A DNA stretch of 64,000 bases. It comes from Serripes groenlandicus (Eukaryota > Mollusca > Bivalvia > Cardiida > Cardiidae). The first letter of the stretch is position 1. Each line of letters opens with the position of its first letter. This document shows positions 38,457 through 51,321 of the stretch, piece by piece. The notes beneath the pieces are model-generated. The model saw nothing but the letters and a program-made list of their open reading frames with translations. It did not search any database and was not told the DNA's origin. The translations under genes and the position numbers were made by a program. The stretch lies in the NCBI GenBank assembly GCA_031761405.1, contig JASEVX010000003.1:61868401-61932400 (forward strand), in the 5' to 3' direction.

Positions 38457-38925
38457 TTAAGAGTGGTTTTGTAACATATATCCTACAATTGTCCAGCTTT
38501 CTTTATCTGATTCGGCTTGTCTTTTGGAATTGTAAATGTTCGAGGCTAAGCGTAGTCGATTTATTAGGCCATTATTTGAAGGTGTAATTAGTTTTGTTTT
38601 ACACGAGTATATATAACGTTTTATTTCTAAAAATAAGATGTCCAGTTTAAAGTTGTTTTTACAAAACCCCAAGAGTATTTCTGAGCTTGTTATTTGTATA
38701 ATTTGATCTAGTTCCCTAATCGTATTTAAAATCATTTGTAGTAAAGGTTTTACCTTTTCGCATTCATAGAACAGATGTATTAGAGTTTCTTCGTTTGATT
38801 CACAAAAAGAACACAAATTTGTTTCGACTAATTTCATTTTAAATAAGAGAGAATTTGTCTCTATTATTCTTTGAACTATTCTTGTTTGAAACCATTGAAT
38901 ATAAGTGTCTTTTGAACATCTAAAT
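38457..38925 (-). pseudogene. LINE ORF2 C-terminus with zinc-ribbon-like motif
   Basis: After the transposon the minus-strand frame resumes with CSKDTYIQWFQTRIVQRI. It then has LCSFCESNEETLIHLFYEC, the C-x2-C...H-x4-C pattern typical of LINE ORF2 C-termini (zf-RVT), and runs to a stop at 38457. The remaining 3' untranslated tail reaches the target duplication at 38192 and shows no poly-A. Confidence 0.8.
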
Positions 38926-38958
38926 GAGCCAGTCCACGACAAAACCTGTATTAGTGAC
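38926..38958 (+). repeat. Left terminal inverted repeat
   Basis: 33 bp, starting GAGCCAGTCCACGAC and ending TATTAGTGAC. Identical in reverse complement to 44058-44090. Confidence 0.95.
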
Positions 38959-39639
38959 ATAACGTATGACGTTGGGAATTTCCAATTTTATGACGTCACA
39001 TTTTTCGTCAACGTCGGTTTAAATACCGTAAACAGTATTATCTTGAATTTAATTTCCAAAGTTTCGACAGTGTTTAATAGATGCAAATACTGGATTTCAT
39101 TCGTAATGGATTCTGAATTTGAGGTAAGATCACATGTATCTTTTATTAACACACATAACAAATAAATGTGATTTATTTCGAAGAAAACATTGAAAACACG
39201 GAGATTGCCCTTGGCGATCTTCAAGGGAAAAAAATAGCGGGCTGATTAAACAAAAATGACTTTGTACACGAATCAACATAAAATGTATACTTTTTAGGAC
39301 AGATGTACACAACGCACTTTATTATACACATTTAAGTACTAGATAGGTCTAGCGTAAATCTCCTAAAGATATAATGCCGCTTGCAAAGAATATGAAGGAT
39401 TTTAATGTCCGAGCAGATCAAACCGCTTAAAGTATGTGTAGATAAAGTAAAAAACAATACATCTTACTTTCAAAATATAGATTGAATGGTACATAAGTGT
39501 CTCTTTAAAAATGTTTAATGTAAACGTGTGGGGAAGAAAGGTAACAATCTGTATGTAATCTTGGATTTTTTATGCTACACTATTCAATGATTATTATAAT
39601 AATAAAAAGAAAATACTCTATGCATCAGCGAAGGCGGAA

Positions 39640-39710
39640 TAGCCCAGTTGGTAGAGTTAAAGCCTATGGACAAGTCCAACCGAATTCGATCTCGGCTCTG
39701 GACAAACTTT
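39640..39710 (+). other. tRNA-like segment inside the DNA transposon
   Basis: Reads 'ggaatagcccagttggtaga' and 'accgaattcgatctcggctc', giving A- and B-box-like blocks at tRNA spacing. Stem pairing looks poor. Probably a SINE-head remnant. Confidence 0.3.
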
Positions 39711-40050
39711 TTTTATATTTTTTTTTATTGAGTTATTTTCTGGACCAGTTAATAAAGAAATATTTATTATTTCTATAATTATATTGTTTGTCCCTTAAGA
39801 TTGATTTGTAATAACGAAACCCAAATTAGAGCCAGACAAAAAATTAAAAGTATATTTTAGACAAATTATAAAACATCCAGGGAAAAGGAGATCAGTCACT
39901 TATTTATAGTTGTTTTTCACGTTATTTTCTTTCACAACTGTATAATGAATAACACTTTAATTGATTCCCATTCAATGTAAATACGTGTTTAAATTGTAAG
40001 TAATGTAAACTATAACTTTTAAAACAAACAAATTAAAATTTGTTTTTCAG

Positions 40051-41100
40051 GAGCTTGAGAGCATCTCCTCTGATCATTTTGGTCGAACACCAAACAATTC
40101 TCAATTTGAGAACACAGATTCAGTGGATGAAGGTATCAGAGAGAGAGAATTTTTTAGTGGTGTTAAGGATCGAGTAAATTACTTCGTCAGTGAACAGCCA
40201 AGCACGATTAATGAAAGCCACAGTGAAACATCGGACAGTCAAAATGAGGACCGCGAATGGATCTTGGAGAATGAGGATGCTCTTTCTATGAAACAATTTT
40301 TTGAAAAAGGTTGTGATTGCCACAGGAGATGTGAACCTCAATTTACATGTATTAAAATACAGACTCATATCTTATATATAAGAGAAATGACAAAGGAGGA
40401 GAAGGAGATGTATATAAAGGGTAGTTTACTCACAGGTCGCAAATCAGATCTCACAAAAAGAGGAAAGAAACGTTCGCGGTCTCGTGCGCAGTATATGTTC
40501 AAAGGAACACTAGTTTGCAAATAAACATTTTCACTTGTTTATGACATTGGAAGCTGGTCATTGGAATCTCTTAGAATATCCATGAACACACATGGTCCTG
40601 CCTTAAGACAACATGGAAACAAAGGGGAAAAGCCAAAACATGCCCTTACTTTTGAAGATGTTAAACGTGTTGTGCTTTACATCAGTAATTACGCGGAAGA
40701 GTATGGAATTCCTCAACCTGCTGCGCCACGTGGTCGAGATGATACTGCACCCACCTCTCTATACACAGTAGCATAACAAAACTACATATACACAAACTAT
40801 ACATAGAAAGCTGTGAAGAAGCTGCTGTAAGAAATGCCGGTAAAAGTACGTTCCTCGCCATGTGGAAAAAGTGTCTTCCTCATGTAAAAATTGTACACCT
40901 AGAGACGATGTTTGTGATTCATGCAAAAAGCTGAGAAAACGAGTTATGGACTCAATATCAGAATAAGAAAAACTTCAAAGTGCAGATGCTTTAAGGGATC
41001 ATGTTATGATATTCATTTACAGGAAATACCAGCACTTCACCTTCAGTTCGACAGCATTGGAGTCCGTGAAAGTGCGCAGATCCGCCGATCAAGCTGAATA
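40051..41100 (+). pseudogene. Broken transposase-like gene of the DNA transposon
   Basis: A splice-acceptor-like 'ttgtttttcag' at 40040-40050 opens a frame that runs to 40524. It has an acidic N-terminus, then FFEKGCDCHRRCEPQF and a basic stretch KRGKKRSRSRAQYMFKG. After a stop the homologous protein seems to continue at 40561-40773 with HGNKGEKPKHALTFEDVKRV and NYAEEYGIPQPAAPRGRDD, a pattern like a helix-turn-helix DNA-binding region. Shifted frames then give LYIESCEEAAVRNAGKSTF, AMWKKCLPHVKIV and TPRDDVCDSCKKLRKRV with a C-x2-C pair. The order recalls N-terminal parts of uncharacterised animal transposon proteins. No catalytic DDE region is visible afterwards, so the C-terminal half is lost and the copy cannot mobilise itself. 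Confidence 0.65.
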
Positions 41101-42117
41101 AACCTTATTTATCATGAAACGTGGGAACGCCAACATATCAAGACATGACCCTGTTGCTATAGAACCGAAATAATTGTCTAGATAACGCGCACTATACTTG
41201 CATAGAACAGTACGGCAATATGTGCGACCTATGTACCAAGATGTGACTTGTCCAGCACCGAATGTCTGACTGAACACATTACAATCTTGACAGCATTTTT
41301 TTTTTATTCTGTGTTTATATACCTTAATTCCTCGAAGTATAACATATTGTACATATCAATATGCATTGTTTAATAAACACTAAACATTTAATTCAATCGT
41401 TGAGTTTCAACTATCGTCACCGCAGTCTGTATTAAGTAAATAACGTTTGTGACGTAAAAACGTAGGTTGTTGCGACATTGATAGTGTGGTTAATGAAACC
41501 GCCATCACTTTCTCGTTGAAGTGGTATTCGGATAAAATAGACCGCAGACAGTAGGGAATATAATTTCCTGCGTGCTTATATCAATTACATACATCTGTCA
41601 TGCCAAATTAGTTAACAAACTTCGAATTAAAAGGAAAGTTTCGCCAAAACATTTTAACAGTTATAAGATTATTTACGAGTTATTAAAAATTCGCCAGAGA
41701 GATTTTTATTTAAAAGATATATAATTAAGGACACATGTTCGTCTACCATTTGCCGAAATTTCAAGAATATATTGAGCCGATTTTTAATAAATCACAATGC
41801 AGTTAAACGTCTGTCGCGCTTCGGAACGTACACTGCAGAATTAAAGCTAGATACGCATCTAGGGTAATAAAATGAACACACCACATGTTTTCATTATTAT
41901 TATCAATTTCAATCTTTTAAGTACCCCCGTTCTTCTACCGCCTAGAAAATAATGGTAGGTTATATTTTGTTGCTTCTCTTTAAAGATTCAAAGTAGCTAC
42001 GATATTGCAATTTATATAGTAAATACATTAAAAATACAACAAAAGAATACTTGCATTTGTACTAGATAGCGAGAATGATATTTTCAACAATATCGATATG
42101 TGCTATCGTGAGAATTT

Positions 42118-42347
42118 GTCAGTAACGCAACATATACATATTTCGTGAATCAATGAGTAGTGACGGGTTGATACTTATTCATGCGAAGACAGTTACATTT
42201 CAGGTATATATCTAATTCGAGCAGTGAGCCATGACACATTGTCAGTAACGCAACATATATACACATTTCGTGAATCAATGAGTAGTGACGGGTTGAAAGA
42301 TAATTACATTTCAAGTATATATCCAATTCGAGTAGTGAGCCATGACA
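42118..42347 (+). repeat. Tandem duplication of ~122 bp
   Basis: 'gtcagtaacgcaacatatac' through 'gtgagccatgacac' occurs at 42118-42239 and again at 42241-42347, inside the DNA transposon. Confidence 0.85.
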
Positions 42348-44057
42348 AAAGGTCATGGATTGTTTTATTATCCAATATAGGGATAAGCATAACAATATGC
42401 GCCCGTTTTGATTATAAGTAAAATCCTGACACACCATCAGTTCGAAGGCAAAGTTAGCGGTTTAACAAGAGCGTTGAACTCGTTATGCTAAGGTCCTGAG
42501 TTTTTTTATTATATGTTCTTGATGTTGTTTCTACGTAATTGCTAATCGCACAATATCCTTAACTTCGTGATATTATATTTACCTGCAAAGGTTTGAATGT
42601 GGCATACAAATGTAGAACGACGTATTATAGCATACACAGCCATGTATTCGAAGTCGTATTATAGCGATGATGGCTATGATGATATATTATTATCACTATT
42701 TCTGTCAAGGCTTTTGATGATATTTATGTAATATAGTTATAATGAATATTAAAATGAAGAAAACAATGACATCTAAATATAAAACAAACAAATAAAATAA
42801 TTAAAACTTGAATAAATATATGCATACATACAAATAGATCAAAGCTAAGATGCTATTATCATACTTTTGAGTTAAACGAATATGTATTCCTATATTTAAC
42901 TGTACCGAGGCGTTCCGAATTCCAAACAACATCTGGGAGATTATGAAAATTGTGAGTACAATGGGGGCGGGCCACGGTAGTAAAGTCAATCTGACGTCGC
43001 CGTTTGGAGGGAAATGAGTAGGTTTGAAAACGTGAATAAATATTTTAACAACTGTTATATCAACTCAATTGTTGCATCAACTTCCCCAGACGCCATTGCT
43101 TAAAGACATTCCGTAGTATTTGTTCACCGAAATGTCTAGCATGTTATGTGTAACGCATGACAATTATTATGGGGAAAAACGACACTCAAACTGTTCCTTT
43201 CAACGTCAGAACTGCTCCTTTGCAAGTGACATTAGTTTTCCACTCATTACTCACCTCTAACCATAAACAAAAGTACAAATATAGCAAAAACAAATATACG
43301 TATGGTATGAATTTCCGAAATATGTATTAACTAATGTTTTACGTCTATTTTTATACTGTATCATTTGCAATAAAATAACTATTCGGGAATAATTAAATTA
43401 AGATATTCATTTTTAGTAGGGAATAGATAAGTTGATGATTATTGTAAAAAAAAAAAGTTGTCAATTTTAATTCCGCTGACTTGCGTTTCACACAGCTAAA
43501 TATCGCAATGTGCGTTCCGACGCGGGACATCGGTAAAACGGCATTCTGATTTTCTAAAAATCGGCTCTACAGATATTTTTGAAATTCTGGCAATTTGTAG
43601 TAGAATAGGTGATCGTAATGATATGTATTTTTTAAAAACATCTCTCGGGTAAATGCTTAATTAATTAAAAATTATGCAAATACTTTGGAAATATTCCAGC
43701 GAAATTTTCATTAAAAATCGGGTATTTGTATCTGAATCGTCATGGCAGATACATTAAATTTATATCATGACACAGGTAACTTTATTTTCTATAATTCGCT
43801 GCTATTGGTGTTTCAATACACGTTTAAACAAGATAGTAGAAGGGGCTGTTATTTCACAAAAAGATACGTTTTAACGTCGAAAACGACGTTATTTCAAAGG
43901 TCATGACGTCTTTTTTTCCCGTTATCTTATGACAGTTGGTATGTTTATATCGTAATTAAGAGAATATATGTAGGACTATTTGGCTAATTCTGGTATCATT
44001 ATGAAGGTAAAAGGTTGATATTTTAGGAAATACAAAAAACTGAAAAAATATATTTTT

Positions 44058-44090
44058 GTCACTAATACAGGTTTTGTCGTGGACTGGCTC
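44058..44090 (-). repeat. Right terminal inverted repeat
   Basis: 33 bp, exact inverted match to 38926-38958. It is followed by the AAAT target duplication. Confidence 0.95.
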
Positions 44091-44093
44091 AAA

Positions 44094-44776
44094 TGTATTA
44101 CCATATGTTTTTTTCCAATCAATGTTGGAATTTGGATACAGAGAAGTCCACTTGATCTGACTGGTAGGTACTTCTTGATTATGTATTAACGTATTAATTA
44201 TAGACATATTTATTAGTGTCTTTTTTAGTTAAAATTGGATTTAAATAGCAGTTAATGGAAGGGGTTGTGATATCCAGAAAGTGAATTATCAGTTTTTAAA
44301 AAGTGTGTCTTTGTAATGAAAACGTTTACTGTATTTCTAAGTCCATAGAAAGATAATAAGTTTATTTTTTTACCAATACTATTTTCTATAAATGTTAAAC
44401 TTATAAAGTTGCCCTTTTCGTCTAATATATCTTTAACCAATCTAAATCCATTATCATTCAATTCTGGTATAAAGACATGTTTATAATTGACCTTAAAATA
44501 ATTCTCATTAAAAAATAAAGGCATATTCACTATTTGTTTCCATTCTTTGAGTTGCGATTTTTCAATAAACAAAATGTACGACTTCAGTACATCGATCCAA
44601 AATTCATTTTTTATTGTTTTTGAAACTTGTACAGCGTATTGTTTTCCTAAATTAAACAGTTTATTAACATCAAATACATTATTGACTACTTTATAGCATT
44701 TATTATCTCCACAAGTGATTAAATTCTTCAGCCACTTTATTTTCATACTGTTTATATAACTGTTTACATCTATCAT
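44094..44776 (-). pseudogene. LINE ORF2 region between RT and C-terminus
   Basis: Two minus-strand frames (44252-44776 and 44094-44207) continue the same ORF2-like protein: GGLKMIDVNSYINSMKIKWL-like, then a stretch ending NIDWKKTYGNTF. There it is cut by the DNA transposon and resumes at 38925. Confidence 0.75.
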
Positions 44777-44867
44777 CTTTAAACCTCCTTCAGCATAGCT
44801 TTTAATAAAAACATTTTTTTTTATTTTTGCTTTTCCATCCCATCTAACAATATATTATTTAATTGTT

Positions 44868-46455
44868 TTATAATTCGTTTGTAGGTGGTGGTAAACTTAT
44901 AAACAAGTGTGAAAGTAGTGGTATTAATAGCGATTTTACGACTGTTATTTTCTCTATGGGTGTTAAATTTCTTCTTTTCCAATAAGATATACTATTTTTT
45001 AAGCTTCTTAACTTTGGTTCGAAATTTAGGTCGAACATTTTTTTAAGGTTTACATTGAAAACAAATTCCAAGTAGTTTAAACTGAGTTTCTCCCCAAGAT
45101 AATTTCCATTTAGTTTTAATTGAACGTGTACTGTATTTAAGTTATCCAATCCAAATAACTTAAGTTTTATCAAAATTAATTTTTAAACCGGACATTTTCG
45201 TAAAATTATTTATTATTTCTAAAACGTTATTTTAACGAATTTTCAGAACCATCTAAAAGGAGAGTTGTGTCATCCGCAAATTGTGAAATAATGTATTCTT
45301 CGTCTTAATTAATCTTTATTCCTGAAATATTTTTAATGTTTCTTATTTTGCTGTTTAGAATTTCAGTACAAAGAATGAAAATATAAGCTGAAATTGGGTC
45401 TCCCTGTCTACATCCCCTTTTGATCGTGAAGAATTCTGATAAAAACCCATTTAATTGTACGCAGACTTCAGTATGATATAAAAATAGTCTAATCCATTTT
45501 TTAAACATTTCACCAAATTTAAAAAATGCCAAAGTTTTTTCAATAAATTTAAAAGACAAAAAATCGAACGCTTTTTCAAAATCAATCAGCATTAACAATT
45601 CAGGAACATGGTTTTCTTGACAATATTGCATAATGTCATACACTAGCCGTGTATTTTCGCCTATAAATCTATCCTTTATAAAACCCGTTTGTTCATTTGA
45701 TACTAAATGACTTAAAACATTTTTGAGTCTATTAGCTATAGTCCCCGAAGCTGATTTATATAAAACATTTATATATAATAAAGTGATAGGCCTCCAATTT
45801 TTTTAGGAATTGTTTCGGCTTGTTTTCTTTCGGAATACATGTTATAGTTCCTAGTTTAGTGTTTTTGGAAAAGGAATTTGATATGAACGCATAATTAAGT
45901 GCCCTTACTACAAAATGACATATTTTATTCCAAAATACTTTATAAAAATTCGACGAAAACCCATCACAACCCGGACTTTTGTCGTTTTTCATATTTTTCA
46001 AGGTGTGTGCAACCTCATGATAATTTAAAAGACCTTCTAAACTGGTTCTTTGATTATCGTTTAATTTATTTATATTACAATTTAGTTTTGTTTGTTTGTT
46101 TGGAGTTTAACGCCGCTTTCAACAGCTTTGGTCATATCACGGCGGTCAGTGCACCTACCCATGTTTTCCTGGCTTTCCCACACCAGTACTTACACAACAT
46201 TCTTTCGAAGCCACTGACTACTTTCTCACATAGATCAGAGGTGAGAGGCAATGGAAAACATCGCATTAAAGAATGTCGCCGCAACCGGGTATCGAACCCG
46301 TGACCTCCAGATCACGAGTCAGATACGCTACCAATTGAGCTACCCGGCCGGGTCTTACAATTTAGTAGGTCTGCTTCTAAATCGAAGTCATCTAATATAT
46401 TTTGTTCATTGTATAGTTTTTCATAATATACCTTCGTTTCATGTAATATGTCATT
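44868..46455 (-). pseudogene. LINE reverse transcriptase, 5'-truncated and frameshifted
   Basis: On the minus strand from 46455 the frame begins just before the RT domain. It contains LKNMKNDKSPGCDGF (about 46000), LMLIDFEKAFDFLSF (about 45590) with the first catalytic Asp, IKRGCRQGDPIS (about 45415), and the catalytic box QFADDTTLLLDGSEN (about 45280-45245). A thumb-like segment follows at 45173-44868. Stops and frameshifts near 45750, 45650 and 45180, and a SINE at 46087-46354, break it. The motif set resembles the L1/Tx1 group of non-LTR retrotransposons. The catalytic residues are intact but the gene cannot be translated whole. Confidence 0.85.
46087..46354 (-). mobile_element. Full-length tRNA-derived SINE inside the LINE
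   Basis: The minus-strand head reads 'ccggccgggtagctcaattg', with B box 'cgggttcgatacccggttgc'. The tail is 'cgccgtgatatgacc' then CAAA repeats. The 12-bp target duplication TTACAATTTAGT lies at 46075-46086 and 46355-46366. Closely related to the left-arm SINE at 17454-17691. Confidence 0.95.
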
Positions 46456-46487
46456 AACAATAACAGTTTGTTTTACATCGCGATCAT

Positions 46488-46828
46488 CCGTATTTCAGTT
46501 ATATCACGGCGTTTTCTAGACAAGCTACCAGTAATGCTAACCCCAGACTCCTGAACGCAATGAAATACAATACATTAGTTTGTTCTATGTTGAGTTTGTA
46601 CATAATACATAATTTTTTTCGAAACAAAATAAAAAGGACTACTATCATTAAAATGTACAGATTAGCAGCGATGTGATACTAAATGGTAAAAGACAGCTTT
46701 TTCGTAGGCCGCAAACTGTACAGTTAAAGGCGAAAACCCGTAAGTATTTTGTAATGCCCTGGTCGGGGATTGAACCCGAGACCTCCCGGACTGTAGTTGA
46801 CGCTCTACAACTACGCTACTGATGCGGT
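46488..46828 (-). mobile_element. tRNA-derived SINE, right-arm mirror copy
   Basis: Reverse-complement partner of 6805-7147, lying immediately outside the end of the 8.26-kb nested insertion. Confidence 0.75.
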
Positions 46829-47210
46829 AAACACAAAGACAGCTATTTTCGAGTGTATCGGATTTCAAAAGTGTGATCTAAAATATGTATTTATGCTAAA
46901 ATCATAGTCACTTCAACTCGATATAGTTATTGAAAGATGAGGCGAATTTGGATTTTAATAATTTCAGTGTGTTCATCTAAATATGGTGAGTTTGTTGAGT
47001 TTGTTTCTATTTCGGTTATATGTAACAAAGGGCCGTCATGCAGAAGTAATTGAAATACAGATTTAATAGATTAATCTGTTAACCCGAACGAGCCATTTCA
47101 ACTATTCATCAAATCATATTTAATGAATACAGAAATCGTCAGCTCTGGGGCGTCGTTTTGCGAGTTTATATTTTGTTTAAGTTGTCTTTTACGCCGCTTT
47201 CAAAAGTGTT

Positions 47211-47461
47211 GCCTCGGTGGTGTAGTGGTAGAGCGTCCGCCTCGGTTGAGGAAGATTGCAGGTTCGATCTCCGGCCGAGACATACCAAAGACTTTAAAAA
47301 TAGGTAATCGTTTCCCTCTTTGGCTCTTGGGGTTTTCGGGTTAGCATTACGACTGACTGGTTGGTGTCAGGATAAATGTCCTAGTAGTACTGGTAACTCA
47401 CGAAGAAAACGCCGTGCTATAACTGAAAAAATATTGAAAGCGGTGTAAAACATGAAAACAA
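47211..47461 (+). mobile_element. tRNA-derived SINE, complete only in right arm
   Basis: The head reads 'gcctcggtggtgtagtggta' with B-box-like 'ggttcgatct'. The body contains 'cgactgactggttggtgtca', and the tail contains 'cgccgtgctataactgaaaa'. In the left arm the same SINE is cut off at 6254. Confidence 0.8.
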
Positions 47462-47787
47462 ATACACAATACTTTTTGGTAGACTTTGCGATGCAAAGTA
47501 TACTATATCTATAGCCATCTTTTCAGTCACGTGATGTAAATGACTCAGAACACACACAATCAAAGCGCCGAAGGCACTGCAGTGGCGATCGTGTAGAAAA
47601 TCCTGCAAAGTAACAAGCAGTATCTCGGTGTAGGCCTTGCGATTTTCAATAATAGTGCACTCTGGTACGGGTAAATTTGAGAAAAAATGTTGACAGTAGA
47701 ATAATGTTAATTTGCCAGATTGTTAATCTTGGTGATATTTAAGTTATGTTCTAAAATTGGTTATGATGTGTTCAAAATAAGGCCATA
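47280..47787. other. Block missing from the left arm
   Basis: The left arm jumps from the SINE head directly to the sequence equivalent to 47788. Since the block includes the 3' part of a SINE whose 5' part is present on both sides, a deletion in the left arm is more likely than an insertion in the right. Confidence 0.7.
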
Positions 47788-48389
47788 CCAAATTTAAGAA
47801 AAATCTAGTTGGTACTTGATAGACCACCGTTTTAGCTCATTAGAATGTTGGTCTTGGTTATTTGTAATCTAAATTGTTTGGGTTATCACATGTTCATCAC
47901 CAGGTTTGATCCTCAGTCACGGCCGGCATGATTGGATGCCCTTGGACAATTCACATTTAAAATCTAGAGTGTTTACCCAGGGAGCATGAAAAAGTTAACT
48001 GTCACCATGATATAACTGAAATAATGTTGAAAATGGTGTAAAACCACAAAAGAAAATATCAAGAACTAAGACAATATGCAACATTGAAGAAAAATCTTGT
48101 TGACTCTCAAAGAGCTGCACGTGGAAGGTATTGATGCAGTTATAGAAGTGAACGTAACATGTCCAACTTGGCCATCTTTAATATACCTTTGCTAATCCAT
48201 GAACTTTCCCTGTGAGTTTGTATGCCTCTGCAGCATACATATTTTAGAAACAGAAGTTCCTCCATTCCCCATGGTTGCAATTATCATAGAAAGGAAAGAA
48301 AACTAAAGTATCCATTAGTTTGGTGTTTGTCTCAATGATGTCTGATATTGAACAGGTCTCCCTAGAAAAGTTAAACTGCTTTGAAAACA

Positions 48390-48450
48390 TTGAAATGATT
48401 GTGGCAAAACAAGAAATTGCTCAGTATATTTATTTTCAACGGAGACCTTG
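48390..48450. repeat. ATTGCTC/CACAATG repeat at an arm breakpoint
   Basis: 'gattgtggcaaaacaagaaa' followed by 'ttgctcag'. The left arm diverges here into its private 2.4-kb block at 3276-5655. Confidence 0.65.
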
Positions 48451-51321
48451 CTGTGATATCAGAAAGCAGTGGTCGAAGTTACCACAAGTCCGACGAAAAA
48501 ATAACTAGTATATTTTCTTCTAGATCAATGGGTAACGAAACTCAATGTTTATTCAAGAGCTGCGTATCAAAATGTTCACATCCGACCAACTCTGACTGCA
48601 TAAAGGAAGTTTTTAGGAAAAGATTTACAAGAGCGAAAATCAAATTCAACAAACTTGTATATCAATTCACAATTATTCAAGACTTAAATAATTTCGTCCC
48701 AAAAGAAAAGAAAAAAGATTCATAAAAGTTAAAAGAACTACACTTAATGGCCGGTAAGTCACATTCAACTGGGAAAGATCAAAGAAAATGCCAACCTGTT
48801 TGTTCAAGTTTCCATTCCAAACGACACCTGTGCTAATGTTATCCCTATTATTTGACACCTAAAGGGAATGGACTTCCGTAAACTTACTTTCTGGGTCAAT
48901 CCAAATAACCTGATGAGTGGAACTTAATTAAATAAGAATAAAACAATATGAGCTTCACTTTTTTTTTAGAGAAAATAAAACTCATGGTTTTGTCCTAGTT
49001 TCCAATAGGTTTGAAAGTTATATACATTTCCAATCACAAACAATTTCATAAGTGTGAGGGGACCACTCATTAAAACCAAAATGGACTGAATTAATACATT
49101 ACTGGTAGTAGAAATAAAATGTGCACGATTTTAATACTAGTGTCGGTCAAGGTAATACAATCAATTTCAGTTTAAGTAAAAGTAGAAACTGATAGCAAAT
49201 GCAGTCCATACAGGATTTGTTTTCTGGTTTGATAGTAAAAGTGGACTGTTCCAATATATTACACATCATGATGGTTGACATAATAATGTACTTGCCAAGT
49301 ACAAAGATTGCTGCAAAATGCAGCAAAAAAAAAGATGCGCGGTTTGAGCAAAACAGTCTTTGGACGAAATATATTCAATTCGCTTATTCCATATACGAAA
49401 GCATACTATCATATGCCCAGTAGAAGTCTTTTTAAAACATTGTGGCAAAAGGATAAAAGTCTCGTTATGAGCAATTTCTTCTTTTGCTGCAATGTTTTCA
49501 ACTAATTTTTATTATTATACTATCATTTATAGAAATTTCAATACATATGTATATCTATTTGCATATATGTTTCCAAAATCGTCTGTTGTCGAGTTAATTA
49601 ATACATGTTGTACTTAAATTATTGGAGTTAATTAGCTATTAAAAAAATGCATCGGGAGCCAAGTAAACAAATCATAAATTACATTACTATTTCCTACGAA
49701 GTATGAATGATCTTCAAAAGGAGACAGACAGACAAGGATAATTAATCAAAATAGATCACCCTAGGCCTTCCTTTCAGGTAATTAGAAAGATAACCCCACC
49801 ATGTAGCACGTTAAGAAATCATGGACAGTTTCTATGTACAAGACAGTGTTTTTTTATAATAAACTTCAAAACATTGTGAAAAATTGAGAAATTGCTAATC
49901 AAAAAACATTTCTTATTTTGCCTCAATTGTAGCAACTCTCGTCTGCTGCAGGGGCGTCTACATGTGGGAAACTACACATAAAATAAGATTTAAAAACCTT
50001 CGACACATTTCTTAAAAACAGCATTATTATTTTTCAAAACCAATTCAGCCGCGACTAATTTAGTTTTTATCTATTTATAGAAAAAAAAATCACTCTACAA
50101 GTTATATATCCCTGTTTCAAGTAAACGCTAATTAAGTCTCTTTGCAATGAATTGTAACCGTATTTTGGCCAAGGCTTTTACATTTAGGCTATCGTAATAA
50201 TAACTTCTTCTTTCATCGTCAAGAATGGTTAACATGTCAAAGTAACTACATATACCAGCGCAATAAAGATACGAGAATATGTTAGAAACTTACATTTACA
50301 GTTTCCTTCCTAACTAAAGAATTTTAGATAAAACAAAAAATGCATGTTTATGGTATTTATAAGGGAAAAAAAGGATCTTCTTCATACTAAATTATCTATC
50401 AGAAAAGGTAGTGTTCAATCAGATTTGTTAATGTTGGTATAAAATGAAGTATGTTACATTTCATTTGAAATACAATGTAAGCGTTAAAGCTAAATATAAT
50501 TTAGAATCAGATTGTTTTATATTGAAATAACTAGCCCTGTTGCACATTTACAGTTAAAATGCCATTCTCGATTTTTTGTAAATAGGAGATAATAAATATA
50601 TTAAACTGCAGGTGACTTATGTAGGTTAGAGGATCAGGGCAAGCCTAGATAGGAAGCATAAGGGCTAGTAATACTTTTGAAGCACCATTCTTAATTATGA
50701 AAGTGCTTGTCTAACTTGTTCCTTCATTGACCCTCTTCATACTTATTTAAGCCATATTGATTGGTTGAAAGACATAGTTACCAGGCGGTAACAGAAAAGT
50801 GGTAGATTCAAATTTTAGCTTCAAATGACATCTCATCCTAATCTACTGGAAAATTTCAACACATCTTCATAGGATTGACCCTTGGTGGTCCTATTTAAAT
50901 TTGTTCAAATATGTAAATTCTAAATTCTGTTTTACTGCGGCAGGAAGAAGGAAGTGAAATGCCTAAACTGTAAGATTTTGATAGATTACATTTCTAAGTT
51001 TCTATCATCATTGAAAACATTAATATATTGCATACTGTGAATGCATCAGTTGGTCCAGTACAGTCAATCAATAGGAAGACACTGTACTGTAAAAAAGTGT
51101 AATGATTGATCATGGTGGGATTTCCATAGAGCTATGGGGTAATATACTCATTAATAAAAGTATCATGATAAATTCGGAGTAATTCTCACAAAACCAACAA
51201 TTCATTCTGGCCTGATGCATCATTTCTTGTCTGTCATGGTTTTGTTTAGATAAATAGTTCTTTATGTATCTGCATCTCCTCTTAAATCATCTCAAGTCTA
51301 CCTTTAGTACTTTCAGTACTT

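Larger units (their letters stand above)
38926..44090 (+). mobile_element. 5165-bp DNA transposon with perfect 33-bp inverted ends
   Basis: The ends 38926-38958 and 44058-44090 are exact reverse complements (33 of 33), beginning GAGCCAGTCCACGACAAAAC. A 4-bp direct repeat AAAT flanks it at 38922-38925 and 44091-44094. The LINE reading frame continues across the element, confirming the boundaries. Inside is a broken transposase-like gene at 40051-41100; the rest is non-coding. A 4-bp target duplication is known for several cut-and-paste superfamilies, so I do not assign one. Confidence 0.93.
38193..46455 (-). mobile_element. 8.26-kb nested transposon insertion, right arm only
   Basis: The 8-bp direct repeat AACAATAA lies at 38185-38192 and 46456-46463. 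The left arm has the uninterrupted target (TTATTGTT at 7173-7180). The backbone is a 5'-truncated LINE on the minus strand (about 2.8 kb), into which a 5165-bp DNA transposon (38926-44090) and a SINE (46087-46354) later inserted. Confidence 0.9.
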
